In this document: positions 50,342 through 59,801 of the stretch, one piece after another
Numbering within the stretch: the first letter of the stretch is position 1
Layout: each line of letters begins with the position of its first letter
Source: CAZLYK01 sp964563495
Lineage (GTDB): Bacteria; Acidobacteriota; Blastocatellia; RBC074
NCBI GenBank assembly: GCA_964563495.1
Contig: CAZLYK010000003.1
Location: forward strand, 1 to 64,000
Direction of reading: 5' to 3'
Length of the DNA: 64,000 nucleotides
Notes under the pieces: generated by a model
Databases searched by the model: none
What the model was told of the DNA's origin: nothing
The model's input: the letters and a program-made list of their open reading frames with translations, nothing else
Translations under genes and position numbers: made by a program

Positions 50342-51745
50342 ATGAGTCGGATACTTCATTTAATTGAGAATTTCGTCCTGGCGATCTATTTTTGCGTAAT
50401 CTGGCTGACGCCGGCCAATTTGCGCAGCGCCTCGCGAATCATGTCCAGTGGGCGATGGCGGGTGACGACCTGGCTGCGCGAGCGGCGGGATTTTCTGCCG
50501 CTGGCTGCGCTCATGCTGACCGTGGCATTGTCGACCCTGGTTTTCGGGCAAACGCCCGAGGGTACTGGAATCGCGACTACTTCGACTGCCGCATTGCCGG
50601 CCGATCTGATCGAACTACGGCGAGAAGGAAATGCCGCCCTCTATAACATAGATTACCCGACGGCCAGGACAAAGTTCGAGGAGATCAGGAAACGGCTGCC
50701 CTCTCATCCGGCAGGAGACCTCTATCTGGGAACTCTGATCTGGCTCGAACACCTCAACAAGAGCCGGCGATTGCAGACCGGTCTATATAGCAATGAATCG
50801 AGCTTTTATGCCGGCGCCGACAAGGCCAGTGAGGACAATGAAGGAGACGCGGTCGACCCGGCTGTCGATAAGGCGTTTCGCGACCGGATGGCTCAGGCTA
50901 AAACAAAGGCCCTCGCTCTGGTCAATCGCAACAAGAATGACGCCGACGCGGTCTACTTTCTCGGCGCCGTCTACGGAGTCATGGCCGGTTACGAGGCGTC
51001 CGTCGCGCGTAAATTCTTCGCCGCCATACGAAATGGATCGCGCGGCGTTGACGCCCACGAAAAAGTGCTCAAATTGAACCCGAATTATTATGACGCCTAC
51101 CTTTCAGTCGGCATGTACGATTACATCATCGGCAGTCTGCCATTTGCCTACAAAGCGCTGGCGACGATCGCCGGTTTTCGCGGGAACAAGCAGAGAGGGA
51201 TCAGCCGGTTGCAGACGATTATCGGGAAAGACGTTGCCACCTCCGATGACGCTCGGGTCATGCTGCTGGCGATCTATCAAAATGAAAAACGCCATCAGGA
51301 CGCCCTCGCCATCCTTCAGGAACTGAACGCCAAATACCCGAACAGTTACCTGCTCAAGCTGGAGACGGCCTCAACCCTGGTCACGCTCAAGCGCAGCGAG
51401 GACGCCTATCAGGCATTCGAGAACCTGCTCAAGGACGAGACGACTGCGGCGATCGTCGATCTGATTCATTTTCAATACGCCGAGGCGCTCGCTCTGAACC
51501 TGGAATTCAAACGCTCGGCCGAGCATTTTCTCGCGGCCTCTCAATCCAAAACGGCCGATGCGAACCTGGCGACCCTGGCGCTCCTGCGAGCCGCCCAGGT
51601 CTATGACCTCGCCGGCAGCCGCGACGCTGCTCTGGCTCAGTATAAAGCCGTCCTCGCGCGACCCAATGTTTACGATACGCGCGAACAGGCAGAACGTGGA
51701 TTGAAGGAGCCTTTCCGCCGCAAACAGGAAGAGAAGAAGGGGTGA
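50342..51745 (+). CDS. TPR-repeat protein with N-terminal anchor
   Basis: 467 residues. Hydrophobic stretches at about 8-25 and 53-69 suggest a membrane anchor or an unusual signal. From about 90 on, helical pairs of TPR type follow (YNIDYPTARTKFEEIRKRLP; DDARVMLLAIYQNEKRHQDA; LAQYKAVLARP). The tail is basic and lysine-rich. The domain is likely periplasmic and protein-binding. It is translationally close to the lipid kinase. No enzyme motif is seen. Confidence 0.8.
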   Translation: MSRILHLIENFVLAIYFCVIWLTPANLRSASRIMSSGRWRVTTWLRERRDFLPLAALMLTVALSTLVFGQTPEGTGIATTSTAALPADLIELRREGNAALYNIDYPTARTKFEEIRKRLPSHPAGDLYLGTLIWLEHLNKSRRLQTGLYSNESSFYAGADKASEDNEGDAVDPAVDKAFRDRMAQAKTKALALVNRNKNDADAVYFLGAVYGVMAGYEASVARKFFAAIRNGSRGVDAHEKVLKLNPNYYDAYLSVGMYDYIIGSLPFAYKALATIAGFRGNKQRGISRLQTIIGKDVATSDDARVMLLAIYQNEKRHQDALAILQELNAKYPNSYLLKLETASTLVTLKRSEDAYQAFENLLKDETTAAIVDLIHFQYAEALALNLEFKRSAEHFLAASQSKTADANLATLALLRAAQVYDLAGSRDAALAQYKAVLARPNVYDTREQAERGLKEPFRRKQEEKKG

Positions 51746-51748
51746 AGA

Positions 51749-51882
51749 AATAGACAGGATTGACAGGATTTGTGCAGGATTAAACAGGATTATTGGAAAA
51801 AGGTGTGGTTGGGATAACCTCTATCATGCCTATATTGATCATCCTGTTTAATCCTGCACAAATCCTGTCAATCCTGTCTATT
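51749..51882. repeat. Family A palindrome, long-loop copy
   Basis: Arms of about 42 bases, AATAGACAGGATTGACAGG and its complement, match fully although they differ from other copies inside (TTTGTGCAGG). The loop is about 48 bases. It lies between convergent genes, and its right end codes the stop of tatC. Confidence 0.92.
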
Positions 51883-52933
51883 TCTTCGAGCCGGCGAACT
51901 CTTCATCGGACTGGCGGGGTTTACCGAAGGCCCAGACGATCCCCACGCTCAGGAAATAGAGACCGAGCATCGGCGTTGCAAACATCATCATATTGAATGC
52001 GTCGGGAGTCGGCGTCAGGACGGCCGAAATGATCGCGATGCTGACGATTGCGACCCGCCAGGCCCTGAACATCATGCGCGGGGTCAAGAGCCCGATCCGG
52101 CCGAGCACGAAGGCGATCGTCGGGATCTGGAAGACGATGCCGAGGCCGAGCATGATCATAATGATCAGGTCCAGGTAGTCCTCGGCGTCGAGCAAAGTCC
52201 GAAAACCTCCCTCGACGGCCAGCCCCAACAGATAATCGCAAGCGGCGGGGAAGGCGATCCGGTATGCGAAACTCGCGCCGAGGGTAAAAAAGACGGTCGA
52301 CATGACCAACACCGGGACGATGTATTTTTTCTCGTGCTTGTAGAGTCCCGGTGAGATAAACGCCCAGATCTGGTAGAAGAGGAAGGGGACGGCCAGCGCG
52401 ATGCCGGCGTAGAGCGCGACTCTCATGTAGATCATGAAAGAACTGGTCACGCCACGCAGCACGAGCTGGTTGCTCTCGTCGTCAAAAAAGATCTGTGTTT
52501 GTCCTTCCTGGAAGATCTTGCTCAGCGGAGTCTCGGCCGGGACTACGGTTTTAGCAACCGACCATTGATCGGCGAGGACGAGCATCGGCTTATTGTCCTT
52601 GGCCACCTTTTTGACCAGGATCGTCGTCCCGAGCGGGATCTTTACCCCATTGACCGCGGTCTCCTGGGTAAAGGTGTACTGGAGTATCTCTCCATCTTTG
52701 ATCTGGCCGATGTCGACCTGTCCTGACGCCGCTTGCTGCGCGCGCCGGGCTTTCTGTAATTGCTTGATCACCGGGACTGAAAGGAATTTATAGATCTCTT
52801 CTGAAAAAACGAAGCAGAGGGCGAACGCCACGGCAATCGAGACCACCGAATAGATCAGCCTGCGACGCAGCTCGTCGAGGTGATCCAGAAACGACATCTG
52901 TAATCCTTCTTGCGCTGCTATCTCGTCGCTCAT
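51878..52933 (-). CDS. tatC: Twin-arginine translocase TatC with enlarged first loop
   Basis: 351 residues, about 100 more than usual. FLDHLDELRRRL at the N-terminus and six helices (about 26-44, 165-192, 205-230, 250-270, 285-300, 305-325) fit TatC, the receptor for twin-arginine substrates. The extra part is in the first periplasmic loop (about 46-162), which is predicted to be beta-rich. Clients in this window include the hydrogenase small subunit and probably the Rieske protein. tatA is 5 bp upstream. The stop codon lies in the palindrome. Confidence 0.95.
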   Translation of the reverse strand: MSDEIAAQEGLQMSFLDHLDELRRRLIYSVVSIAVAFALCFVFSEEIYKFLSVPVIKQLQKARRAQQAASGQVDIGQIKDGEILQYTFTQETAVNGVKIPLGTTILVKKVAKDNKPMLVLADQWSVAKTVVPAETPLSKIFQEGQTQIFFDDESNQLVLRGVTSSFMIYMRVALYAGIALAVPFLFYQIWAFISPGLYKHEKKYIVPVLVMSTVFFTLGASFAYRIAFPAACDYLLGLAVEGGFRTLLDAEDYLDLIIMIMLGLGIVFQIPTIAFVLGRIGLLTPRMMFRAWRVAIVSIAIISAVLTPTPDAFNMMMFATPMLGLYFLSVGIVWAFGKPRQSDEEFAGSKK

Positions 52934-52938
52934 TTGTT

Positions 52939-53370
52939 TCAGATCCAGTGCCGTTTCTCAGATGTGCTCGCTGCTGAGGCGGTGGTGTGCCCAAGATTGG
53001 AATCCACTTGCGGCGAGGCCGGCGCTTCACTCGTCGTTGGGTTCGATGAAGAATCGAGAGCCGGCTCGCCGGTCTGTTCAGACGCCTGGGCGGATTCCGT
53101 CGGGTAGGAATAATCCGATGAGACTGAATCAGGAGAGTAAGAGCCGGCCGATGAGCTGTAATCGTAGCTTGAACCGGAACTCGGGCTGTCGTCTGTTCGG
53201 ACCCTTTCGAGCTCAACTTCCTGTTCCCAGGTCCGTTTAAAATCTTCAGAGGCGCGGCGGAATTGGGCCATCGCCTGTCCCAGGGATTTGCCCAGTTCGG
53301 GCAACTTCCTCGGGCCAAAAACGATCAGCGCAATCACCAGAATGAGGACTACTTCCGGGGCTCCCAACAT
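52939..53370 (-). CDS. tatA: TatA/TatB-type translocase subunit
   Basis: 143 residues. ATG 53370 follows AAAGGAGAG; the earlier in-frame start lacks one. One short helix (about 4-19) with FGPRKLPELGKSLGQA as hinge and amphipathic helix is the TatA/B signature. A long Ser/Pro/Asp-rich tail (about 60-143) is disordered. It forms the pore or the TatB-type partner; no second tatA-type gene is present in the window. Confidence 0.93.
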   Translation of the reverse strand: MLGAPEVVLILVIALIVFGPRKLPELGKSLGQAMAQFRRASEDFKRTWEQEVELERVRTDDSPSSGSSYDYSSSAGSYSPDSVSSDYSYPTESAQASEQTGEPALDSSSNPTTSEAPASPQVDSNLGHTTASAASTSEKRHWI

Positions 53371-53510
53371 AACTACTAATCTCTCCTTTGGGTATTCTCG
53401 GGCCCGCAGCGGCTCCATGAAAAGTTGCAGGTCGCGACGAAAATCAAATATAAGTGACGTTCAAAGGTGAGTCAAGCAGGGTGTCTGTCGAGCCATTCGG
53501 CGCTCCAGGC

Positions 53511-54446
53511 TCAGCCTTTGACCTTGACGGCAAAATAGCCCTGACGGGTTCGGACATTGAGTTTTGGCTGTGCGACACGGACCTCGATCGCGCGCCATCT
53601 CCCATCATATCGCTCGTTCGACGACTCGTAAGTCAGTGTGTACTGGTTGCGTAGTTCATCCACCATTTGTGTAAATGCGTCGCGAAGCTTGTTTCCTCCG
53701 GGGGTCCGGAAGAATTTACCGCCGGTCTTGGCGGCCATGGTTTTCATGACCTCCGCGCCGCTGTCTCGCAGGCTGGAGCCGTAGACCGAAGAGTCGCTCA
53801 TATCGACGGCATAAATGGAAACGTGCGCTCCGATGGCGGTTCTCATCGCCTTGTCCAGCGTGGCGCGGCTCTGAGTGTCTGCTCCATCCGAAACGACGAT
53901 GATTGCGCGGCGACGCTCCGGCCGCCGGGAGAGCTCTTCGGCCGCCTCGACAATCCCGTCATAGAGCGGCGTATTCCCCTCGGCGCGCATATCCCAGACC
54001 GAATCGGGAATGTCGCGGATCTCGGTGAAGCCCTGTAGCTTCCTGACCTTGATTCCGCCAAATGAATAGATTGCGAATGAGTCTCCCTCTCGTATTCCCT
54101 CGACGAAGTTGGCGCAAGCCGCCCGCTCCAAGGTCAGCTTCTTCTCCATACTGCCGCTCGCATCCAGGAGAATAGCGGCGGCAAAAGGTGTCTCCTCGAA
54201 ATCGAAACTGAGGATCTGCTGCGGTGTGTTGTCCTCTCTGATCTTGAAATCATCGGCCTTCAACCCGGTCACATACCGGTCCTTGAGATCTGTAATCGTG
54301 ACATTGAGGACGACCAGGTTGGTGTCAAGCGTGATCGCTTCTTCGTTTGGCGCGGCTTTCTTTTGCGGGTCCTGCTTTTGTGCGGTTGTCGGCGCCACGG
54401 CAAGACCGGAGGCCAGTATCAACATGAGCGGTAGACGGCGAAACAT
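53511..54446 (-). CDS. VWFA-related acidobacterial-type secreted protein
   Basis: 311 residues. Signal peptide at about 1-23. A short domain (about 40-85; VVLNVTITDLKDRYVTGL) precedes a von Willebrand A domain with the MIDAS motif DASGS (about 94-98), then GNTPLYDG and VVSDGADTQ. The family is very common in Acidobacteriota. It binds metal and probably protein partners in the periplasm. It is the third of three co-oriented secreted proteins, 14 bp after the previous one. Confidence 0.92.
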   Translation of the reverse strand: MFRRLPLMLILASGLAVAPTTAQKQDPQKKAAPNEEAITLDTNLVVLNVTITDLKDRYVTGLKADDFKIREDNTPQQILSFDFEETPFAAAILLDASGSMEKKLTLERAACANFVEGIREGDSFAIYSFGGIKVRKLQGFTEIRDIPDSVWDMRAEGNTPLYDGIVEAAEELSRRPERRRAIIVVSDGADTQSRATLDKAMRTAIGAHVSIYAVDMSDSSVYGSSLRDSGAEVMKTMAAKTGGKFFRTPGGNKLRDAFTQMVDELRNQYTLTYESSNERYDGRWRAIEVRVAQPKLNVRTRQGYFAVKVKG

Positions 54447-54460
54447 ATTATTCTATTAAT

Positions 54461-54961
54461 TCAGTTCAGGTAACCGCGAATTATCTTGACCAGCTGAATA
54501 ATCTTGCCCGATTCGTCAACCACGCTCAGTGAGACGACGCGGCGCGAAGTTTTGGCGAGATTCTCATTCAATTTCTCACCGGCCTGGACCAGTTGCTTGA
54601 GAGCCTCATTGAGATCAGCGGGCGGTTGGTCGAGCGGTTCATCCGCTGACGCGCCGGATTCCGAAAGAATCTGGCGCGCCGATTTTTCGATATCTTTCAG
54701 TTTCTTTTCAGCGCTCCGCGGCAACATGCCCCCGGCACCCCTGGCTTCCTGCGACAGGTTTTGGGCATCGTCTTTGAGATGTGCAGCTTTCTCGAGCAGC
54801 TTTTTATGCTCATTCTCCTCACGCTTGATCTGCATCCGCTTGAGCGTGTCGAGCATGGTTTCGTTCTGCTCCTCGGCCGGGGGCTGATCTACGCTCTGCG
54901 CCCAGACCGCCGGAGCAGCGAAGATGAAGCAGCAGTAAATAAAGATGGATCTCAGTAACAT
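54461..54961 (-). CDS. Secreted coiled-coil protein, unknown
   Basis: 166 residues. Signal peptide at about 1-21. Residues about 35-105 are highly charged helix (KREENEHKKLLEKAAHLKDD), then a Pro-rich hinge, a second helix and a short C-terminal beta segment VVSLSVVDES. I do not recognise the family. It lies between two other secreted proteins, one of which has a VWFA domain; a common envelope function is plausible. Confidence 0.7.
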   Translation of the reverse strand: MLLRSIFIYCCFIFAAPAVWAQSVDQPPAEEQNETMLDTLKRMQIKREENEHKKLLEKAAHLKDDAQNLSQEARGAGGMLPRSAEKKLKDIEKSARQILSESGASADEPLDQPPADLNEALKQLVQAGEKLNENLAKTSRRVVSLSVVDESGKIIQLVKIIRGYLN

Positions 54962-55011
54962 CTTGTCCCCCGGTGATCAACCCGGGCGGTATCAAAAGCA
55001 GCCAGGCCGCC

Positions 55012-55584
55012 TCAATATTCACAGTTGAGGATCCGACGACGGGTATTTCCCTTGATGCTCAAATCGATCCCCAGGATCTTGCCGGCCAAACCGCGGATCA
55101 CCTCGTCTTCCAGCCTGCCGTTAGACTGACCCTCAACCCATTTGTTGCTGTCCAGGGCATCGGCCACTCGCCCCTGTATATGAGCCGAAACAAAGAGCTG
55201 GGAACGTTTTTGATCCAGCGGCAGTGCGCTAATTTCAAGGTAGAACCGGCCTTGAACCCAGTTTCGAACCTCGGTCGCAGGCATCGCAGCCAGATAATCG
55301 AGATCATTGCGAGTCGTCACGCCTTTGCTGAAATTGATCGTTTTCGTGACCAGCTTGCCCTCGCTCAGCTTGCTCGATTCCTCGTTCAGGTCGATCTTGC
55401 AGGTTTTTAATACATCGCGCGCAGTTTGTAGGATCTGCTCGCGAGGCACATTCATTGTGTAAGGATTGTTCAACGGCGGTTCTGTCTTGGGGCGGTCAAA
55501 CTGAATCTGCGCCTGCGCCACAACTGACCAGCAGGCAACTGCCAGAAATGCAACAAATAAAGATTGAATTCGAATGTTTTTCAT
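55012..55584 (-). CDS. Secreted protein, unknown (possibly lipid or wall-associated)
   Basis: 190 residues. Signal peptide at about 1-25 (VVAQA-QI). The mature part has alternating strands (GKLVTKTINFSKG; GRFYLEISALPLDQKRSQL; QLFVSAHIQGRV) and one helix near LEDEVIRGLAGKIL, a layout that recalls BamC-type or DUF4136-type domains, though the match is weak. It is the first gene of the minus-strand secreted set. Two cysteines (about 62 and 188) may pair. Confidence 0.65.
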   Translation of the reverse strand: MKNIRIQSLFVAFLAVACWSVVAQAQIQFDRPKTEPPLNNPYTMNVPREQILQTARDVLKTCKIDLNEESSKLSEGKLVTKTINFSKGVTTRNDLDYLAAMPATEVRNWVQGRFYLEISALPLDQKRSQLFVSAHIQGRVADALDSNKWVEGQSNGRLEDEVIRGLAGKILGIDLSIKGNTRRRILNCEY

Positions 55585-55948
55585 ATATCGGTCTTTTCAA
55601 TTGATTGGGAGAACAATCCAAGAAGACAAGCCATGTGAACAATAACAGGTCGACTTAGAGCACATCAAGCCCCTTGCTCAGGAAAGGTCATGCCGCAGTT
55701 ATCGGTGGCAAGCGGACTGGGCGACTGAGGGAATGGGGGATCGATGATTCAATCCCCCATTCTCCTCGTCTCTTCGCCACCAATCACTGAAGCATTACCG
55801 GCATGGAAATATTTTCATAGCGGTTTAGCCATCATGTTGTAAGAATTACCGGAATGAGCCGGCCCGGCATCGGCGTGTGGTTTTTTATTTAAATAGTAAC
55901 TTACTGGAAATACAGGTTTTCTGCGATTTATCGGGGACTTGCCGCCCG

Positions 55949-55964
55949 TGGCATTGTGATTGCA
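55949..55964 (+). promoter_or_regulatory. Sigma-54 promoter of the sRNA candidate
   Basis: TGGCATTGTGATTGCA: TGGCA and TTGCA with GG and GC 12 apart. The flanking cttgccgcccg resembles the stretch before the pilin promoter (cttggcgggcgc). Confidence 0.75.
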
Positions 55965-55967
55965 GTA

Positions 55968-56096
<129 letters not shown>

Positions 56097-56423
56097 GTCT
56101 AAATCTGTTTTAATTCTGGAAGTTTTGGTAGATTTAGGATGCATCTTCTTCGAGGCCCTCTATCTTGATGGCATACTTCAGATCAACTAGGTATGCCCCA
56201 TTCTCACTATGTTCAGACCTTAAAAAGTTCATCGAGCTTTTATTCAATCAAAAAAATACAGTTTTGAAAAAGACATCAATCAGGAAAGTCCGAGATAGGG
56301 TCTGGTGAAAAAGATGGCTGTGCAGGCGGTGTGGTCGGCGCATGGGAGCGGGCCTGTTAAGGGATTGCGGTAGGGGATGCACCGCATTCGCGACATGCGC
56401 CGACCAGACTGTCTGATACTTTC

Positions 56424-56453
56424 TTGACACGCTTTCCCGCCATTGGCTATGTT
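56424..56453 (+). promoter_or_regulatory. Sigma-70-type promoter
   Basis: TTGACA (56424) and TATGTT (56448) with an 18-base spacer, 38 bp before ATG 56492. Confidence 0.5.
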
Positions 56454-56491
56454 GCTTGCCTTAACTTCCGACTGAGAAATTGAGTGCATGC

Positions 56492-57997
56492 ATGCTTAGC
56501 GAATACCGCCAACGTCTCGGCGAATTTCAGACCGCCGTCAATCGGGATGCCTATTTGGCCGGCTCGGGCCGTCGGGAGAAGAGAGCGTTTGGCCGTGTCT
56601 TGGGCGAATACAGCGATCTTTTTCGACTCTCGGTCGTGGCCGAATTGCGCACCGGGCTGGCGGAAACCTCCGAAGTTTTTCAGACCGAAAAGGCAGGTAT
56701 TCGTCGACTGATCGCTTTTGCTCTGGAGGGGAATTTAGCCGCTCGCCTGCACGAGGTTTCGCTGGAGATCGAAAGTCATCAAGCGATCGCGCTGATCGAA
56801 TGGGAAGGTCGGAAGATTACGGCGGCGGAGGCGGCCGAGCTGCTCTCGGTTGAGCCGGAATTGAAGCGTCGCCGGGAGCTTGAGGCGCGTCGCGCAGAGG
56901 CGATCAGGGGAGCCGATGACCTGCGCGCAGCTAGATTTGACAGGCTCCACATTGCCGCGGTCGATCTGGGTTATCGGAATTACCTGGACATGCTCGTGAC
57001 TGAGCGAGGGATCGATGCCGAGAAGATGGTTTCGTCCGCCAATCGTTTTCTCGCATCGACTGAGAACCGGTTTGTCGTCGCGCTTTCGCCGTTGCTCACT
57101 CGCCAGGCGCAGATCTCTCTCGATGAAGCGAACCAAACCGACCTCGATTATTTACGAGCTTTTTCCGGATATGACCACTACTTTTCGCCTGAGCGGATGC
57201 TTGAGGTCTACCGCGAGCTCTTCTCAGGACTCGGTTTCAAGACCGAGGTGCAGACAAACCTGACGATTGAACCTGGTTCTGGATCTCGAAAAGTCGGCGG
57301 GGCAGCCTGTTATCCGGTGGTCATCCCGGAAGAGATCAGGCTGGTCGTCAATCTGACCGGCGGGCAGGCCAACTATCGCCGGCTCTGTCGAGTAGCCGGA
57401 ACCGCCCAAAATTTTGCCTGGACCTCGCGCCATTTGCATCCCGAATTCCGATTTCCCATTGCCTGGAGCGACTCGGCCGCCAGGATATCCTGGGGACTGC
57501 TGCTGGAGAGCCTGTTTCTGGATCGGAGCTGGCTGCTCGGGACGCTGGGTTTGAGAGAGAGTGAGGAGTTCCGTCGAACGCTGGCGATCCTGCGGTTGAC
57601 GCAGGTACGCCGGCTTGCCGCGAGGCTCAATTACGAGGTGGAATATCACTCCGGCGCGCTGGTGGGCAGAGCAGGGGAGCGTTATGTCAAGCTCTTAAAT
57701 GAGGCTTTACACGTCACGGTTGAACAGACGGAGTACCTGAGCGGGCTCTCTGATTCATTATCCGCCGGTGATTATTTTCGCGCCTACGCCTTCGAGTCAC
57801 AGCTGCGTGAATACCTCATGACCAAATTCGGCTCTCGCTGGTGGGTCTCGCGTAAGGCCGGCGAGATGTTGATCGATCTCTGGAATACGGGACAGAGATA
57901 CACTGTCGAAGAAATGGCCGATCTGATCGGTCTCGGAGGACTCGATTATGACTGGCTGGCGCGTGGTCTGGTCAGCCATCCGTTGGTTGAATCATGA
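56492..57997 (+). CDS. M3-peptidase-like protein without the HExxH motif
   Basis: 501 residues; ATG 56492. All-helical protein whose layout resembles M3 oligoendopeptidases: an N-terminal helical half, GYRNYLDMLVTERGID (about 155), YDHYFSPERMLEVYRELFSGLG (about 230) and a C-terminal part with RISWGLLLESLFLD. In the place of the zinc motif HExxH it reads GTAQNFAWTSRHLHPEF (about 310), so the metal ligands are missing. It may be a catalytically dead relative with a binding role. It overlaps aroB by 4 bp. Confidence 0.65.
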   Translation: MLSEYRQRLGEFQTAVNRDAYLAGSGRREKRAFGRVLGEYSDLFRLSVVAELRTGLAETSEVFQTEKAGIRRLIAFALEGNLAARLHEVSLEIESHQAIALIEWEGRKITAAEAAELLSVEPELKRRRELEARRAEAIRGADDLRAARFDRLHIAAVDLGYRNYLDMLVTERGIDAEKMVSSANRFLASTENRFVVALSPLLTRQAQISLDEANQTDLDYLRAFSGYDHYFSPERMLEVYRELFSGLGFKTEVQTNLTIEPGSGSRKVGGAACYPVVIPEEIRLVVNLTGGQANYRRLCRVAGTAQNFAWTSRHLHPEFRFPIAWSDSAARISWGLLLESLFLDRSWLLGTLGLRESEEFRRTLAILRLTQVRRLAARLNYEVEYHSGALVGRAGERYVKLLNEALHVTVEQTEYLSGLSDSLSAGDYFRAYAFESQLREYLMTKFGSRWWVSRKAGEMLIDLWNTGQRYTVEEMADLIGLGGLDYDWLARGLVSHPLVES

Positions 57998-59112
57998 GCC
58001 CAATAAACGACAAATCGTTGCGGACAGTTCGGGTTGAACTGGGAGAGCGCAGCTATCGGATTGCAATTGGAGACGGATTGCTGTCTGCCGCCGGCGAGAT
58101 CGCCCGCGACGCACTCGGTCCGAAAGCCAGGCGCGTGGCGATCATCACCAATTCCCTGGTCGCTCGGCATTTCGGCAAGAGAGTCGAGAGGAGTCTACGC
58201 CAGGCCGGATTGGCGACGCTGACGCACCTGATCGGCGACGGTGAGCGGGCAAAATCGCTGCGCACCGCAGAGCGTGCCTGGGCATTCCTGATTGCCAACC
58301 GGCTTGAACGCGCCGATGGAATTGTCGCGCTTGGCGGCGGAGTGGTTGGGGATCTGGCGGGTTTTGTCGCTGCGACATTTCTGCGCGGCGTGAATTACGT
58401 CCAGATACCGACGACGCTGCTCGCGCAGATCGACAGCTCGGTCGGGGGCAAGACGGCGGTCAATCATCCTCTCGGCAAGAATTTGATCGGCGCTTTTCAT
58501 CAACCTCGGGGGGTCATCATCGACCCCGCCGTCTTGAGGACTCTGCCGGTGCGAGAGCTGCGCGCCGGCCTCTATGAGGCAGTCAAATACGGGATCATTC
58601 GCGACCGGGCGCTGGCCGCTTTTATCCAAAACAATCTGGTCAGGATCGAGGCGCTCGATTCAGAATCCCTCAGTCATCTGATCGCTCGCTGTTGCCGGAT
58701 CAAAGCCGAGGTCGTCGCCGCGGATGAACGCGAATCCGGTCTGAGACGGATACTGAACTTCGGCCATACGGTCGGCCACGCGCTCGAAGCGGTAACCTCA
58801 TACCGCCGGTTGAAGCACGGAGAAGCGGTCGGCTATGGGATCAAGTGCGCTTCGGCAATTGCAGAAAAAGTTGGTATAATCTCCGGCGCTGATGCCCACG
58901 CGATAAAACAAAGCGTTGAGGCTTTGGGCAAACTCCCCCGGATCGGCGATCTGAAACCCCAAGACGTCATCGCCGCGATGGCGCATGACAAGAAGATTGC
59001 CCAAGGAAAACTCCCCCTTATTTTACCTACTCGAATCGGCGAGGTGGTTGTGCGTCACGATATCGCGCCGGCTGTGATCCGGGCAGCGGTCCGCGAATTG
59101 CTTTTTGATTGA
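57994..59112 (+). CDS. aroB: 3-dehydroquinate synthase
   Basis: 372 residues. NAD-binding GGGVVGDLAGFVA (about 110-122), active-site PTTLLAQIDSSVGGKTAVN (about 135-153) and zinc ligands Glu in YEAVKYG, His in LNFGHTVGHALE and His in KHGEAVGYG. It makes the shikimate-pathway ring from DAHP. Start ATGA overlaps the M3-like gene, so expression is coupled; no other shikimate gene is nearby. Confidence 0.96.
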   Translation: MSPINDKSLRTVRVELGERSYRIAIGDGLLSAAGEIARDALGPKARRVAIITNSLVARHFGKRVERSLRQAGLATLTHLIGDGERAKSLRTAERAWAFLIANRLERADGIVALGGGVVGDLAGFVAATFLRGVNYVQIPTTLLAQIDSSVGGKTAVNHPLGKNLIGAFHQPRGVIIDPAVLRTLPVRELRAGLYEAVKYGIIRDRALAAFIQNNLVRIEALDSESLSHLIARCCRIKAEVVAADERESGLRRILNFGHTVGHALEAVTSYRRLKHGEAVGYGIKCASAIAEKVGIISGADAHAIKQSVEALGKLPRIGDLKPQDVIAAMAHDKKIAQGKLPLILPTRIGEVVVRHDIAPAVIRAAVRELLFD

Positions 59113-59118
59113 GAAGAA

Positions 59119-59212
59119 AATAGACAGGATTAACAGGATTTTCACAGGATTAAACAAGATCAAAGACAAACCAAAGAAGCATCCTGTGAAAATCCTGTTA
59201 ATCCTGTCTATT
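59119..59212. repeat. Family A palindrome after aroB
   Basis: Arms of about 33 bases, AATAGACAGGATTAACAGG then TTTTCACAGGAT; the right arm repeats the same variant as complement. It separates aroB from the next gene. Confidence 0.92.
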
Positions 59213-59235
59213 TTCTCCTTTCCCGAGGAGAAGTT

Positions 59236-59622
59236 ATGCCTGTCTCAAACCAATCTTTTCAACATCTGTCCTCTGAACGAGGCGTCAGCAGATTTCCATT
59301 TCTCCTGTTGCTGGCTTTGACCTGCGCCATCATCTATCTCATGGCAGTCTCCATTCCCGTCTATCTCGGCACCCGGCAGATGGAAGAGGCGTCGGCCGAG
59401 ATCGTTCATCGCGGCGCATTGCAGAATTTGAGCGAGGCGGATGTCAGCGCGCAGTTGCACGAGAAGGCGCGTGAGTTCGGTTTGCCCGAAAACCGGCGAG
59501 TCGAACTGCGGCGCGACGGCAAAAAGCTGACCGCCCGAATCAGTTATACCCAGGCGGTCAGGTTCCCCTTTTATACTTACCAATGGCCGGTTGAGATACG
59601 AGTCCAGGATCTAGGGTTCTGA
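59236..59622 (+). CDS. Small single-helix membrane protein (DUF4845-like)
   Basis: 128 residues; GAGGAG before ATG. One helix (about 22-42) with a short N-terminal cytoplasmic part and a C-terminal domain of helix and strands (about 50-128; SEADVSAQLHEKAREFGLPE; TARISYTQAVRFPFYTYQWP). This layout resembles DUF4845-type proteins; the assignment is tentative. It stands alone between palindromes. Confidence 0.7.
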   Translation: MPVSNQSFQHLSSERGVSRFPFLLLLALTCAIIYLMAVSIPVYLGTRQMEEASAEIVHRGALQNLSEADVSAQLHEKAREFGLPENRRVELRRDGKKLTARISYTQAVRFPFYTYQWPVEIRVQDLGF

Positions 59623-59801
59623 CCCGCTCCAGATTCCAAGCGGCTTTGACTTGCCATGACCCTGAGATTTGTTTAAACTATTCAGGTAATTGAAACCCCA
59701 GCTCAAGATCCCAATGCAACTCCTTGGAATAATATCCCTGTCTGAGGTTGTTCATTTCATGTACCTTTATCAATCAATCAACCAGCAAGGAGGATTAAGT
59801 C

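Noticed and set aside
56248..56430. 60-codon minus-strand frame in the large gap
   Set aside because: No ribosome site and no recognisable features; likely chance.
56444..56460. Possible -24/-12 promoter (TGGCTATGTTGCTTGC) before the M3-like gene
   Set aside because: GG and GC are 13 bases apart, one too many; a sigma-70-type promoter overlaps it.
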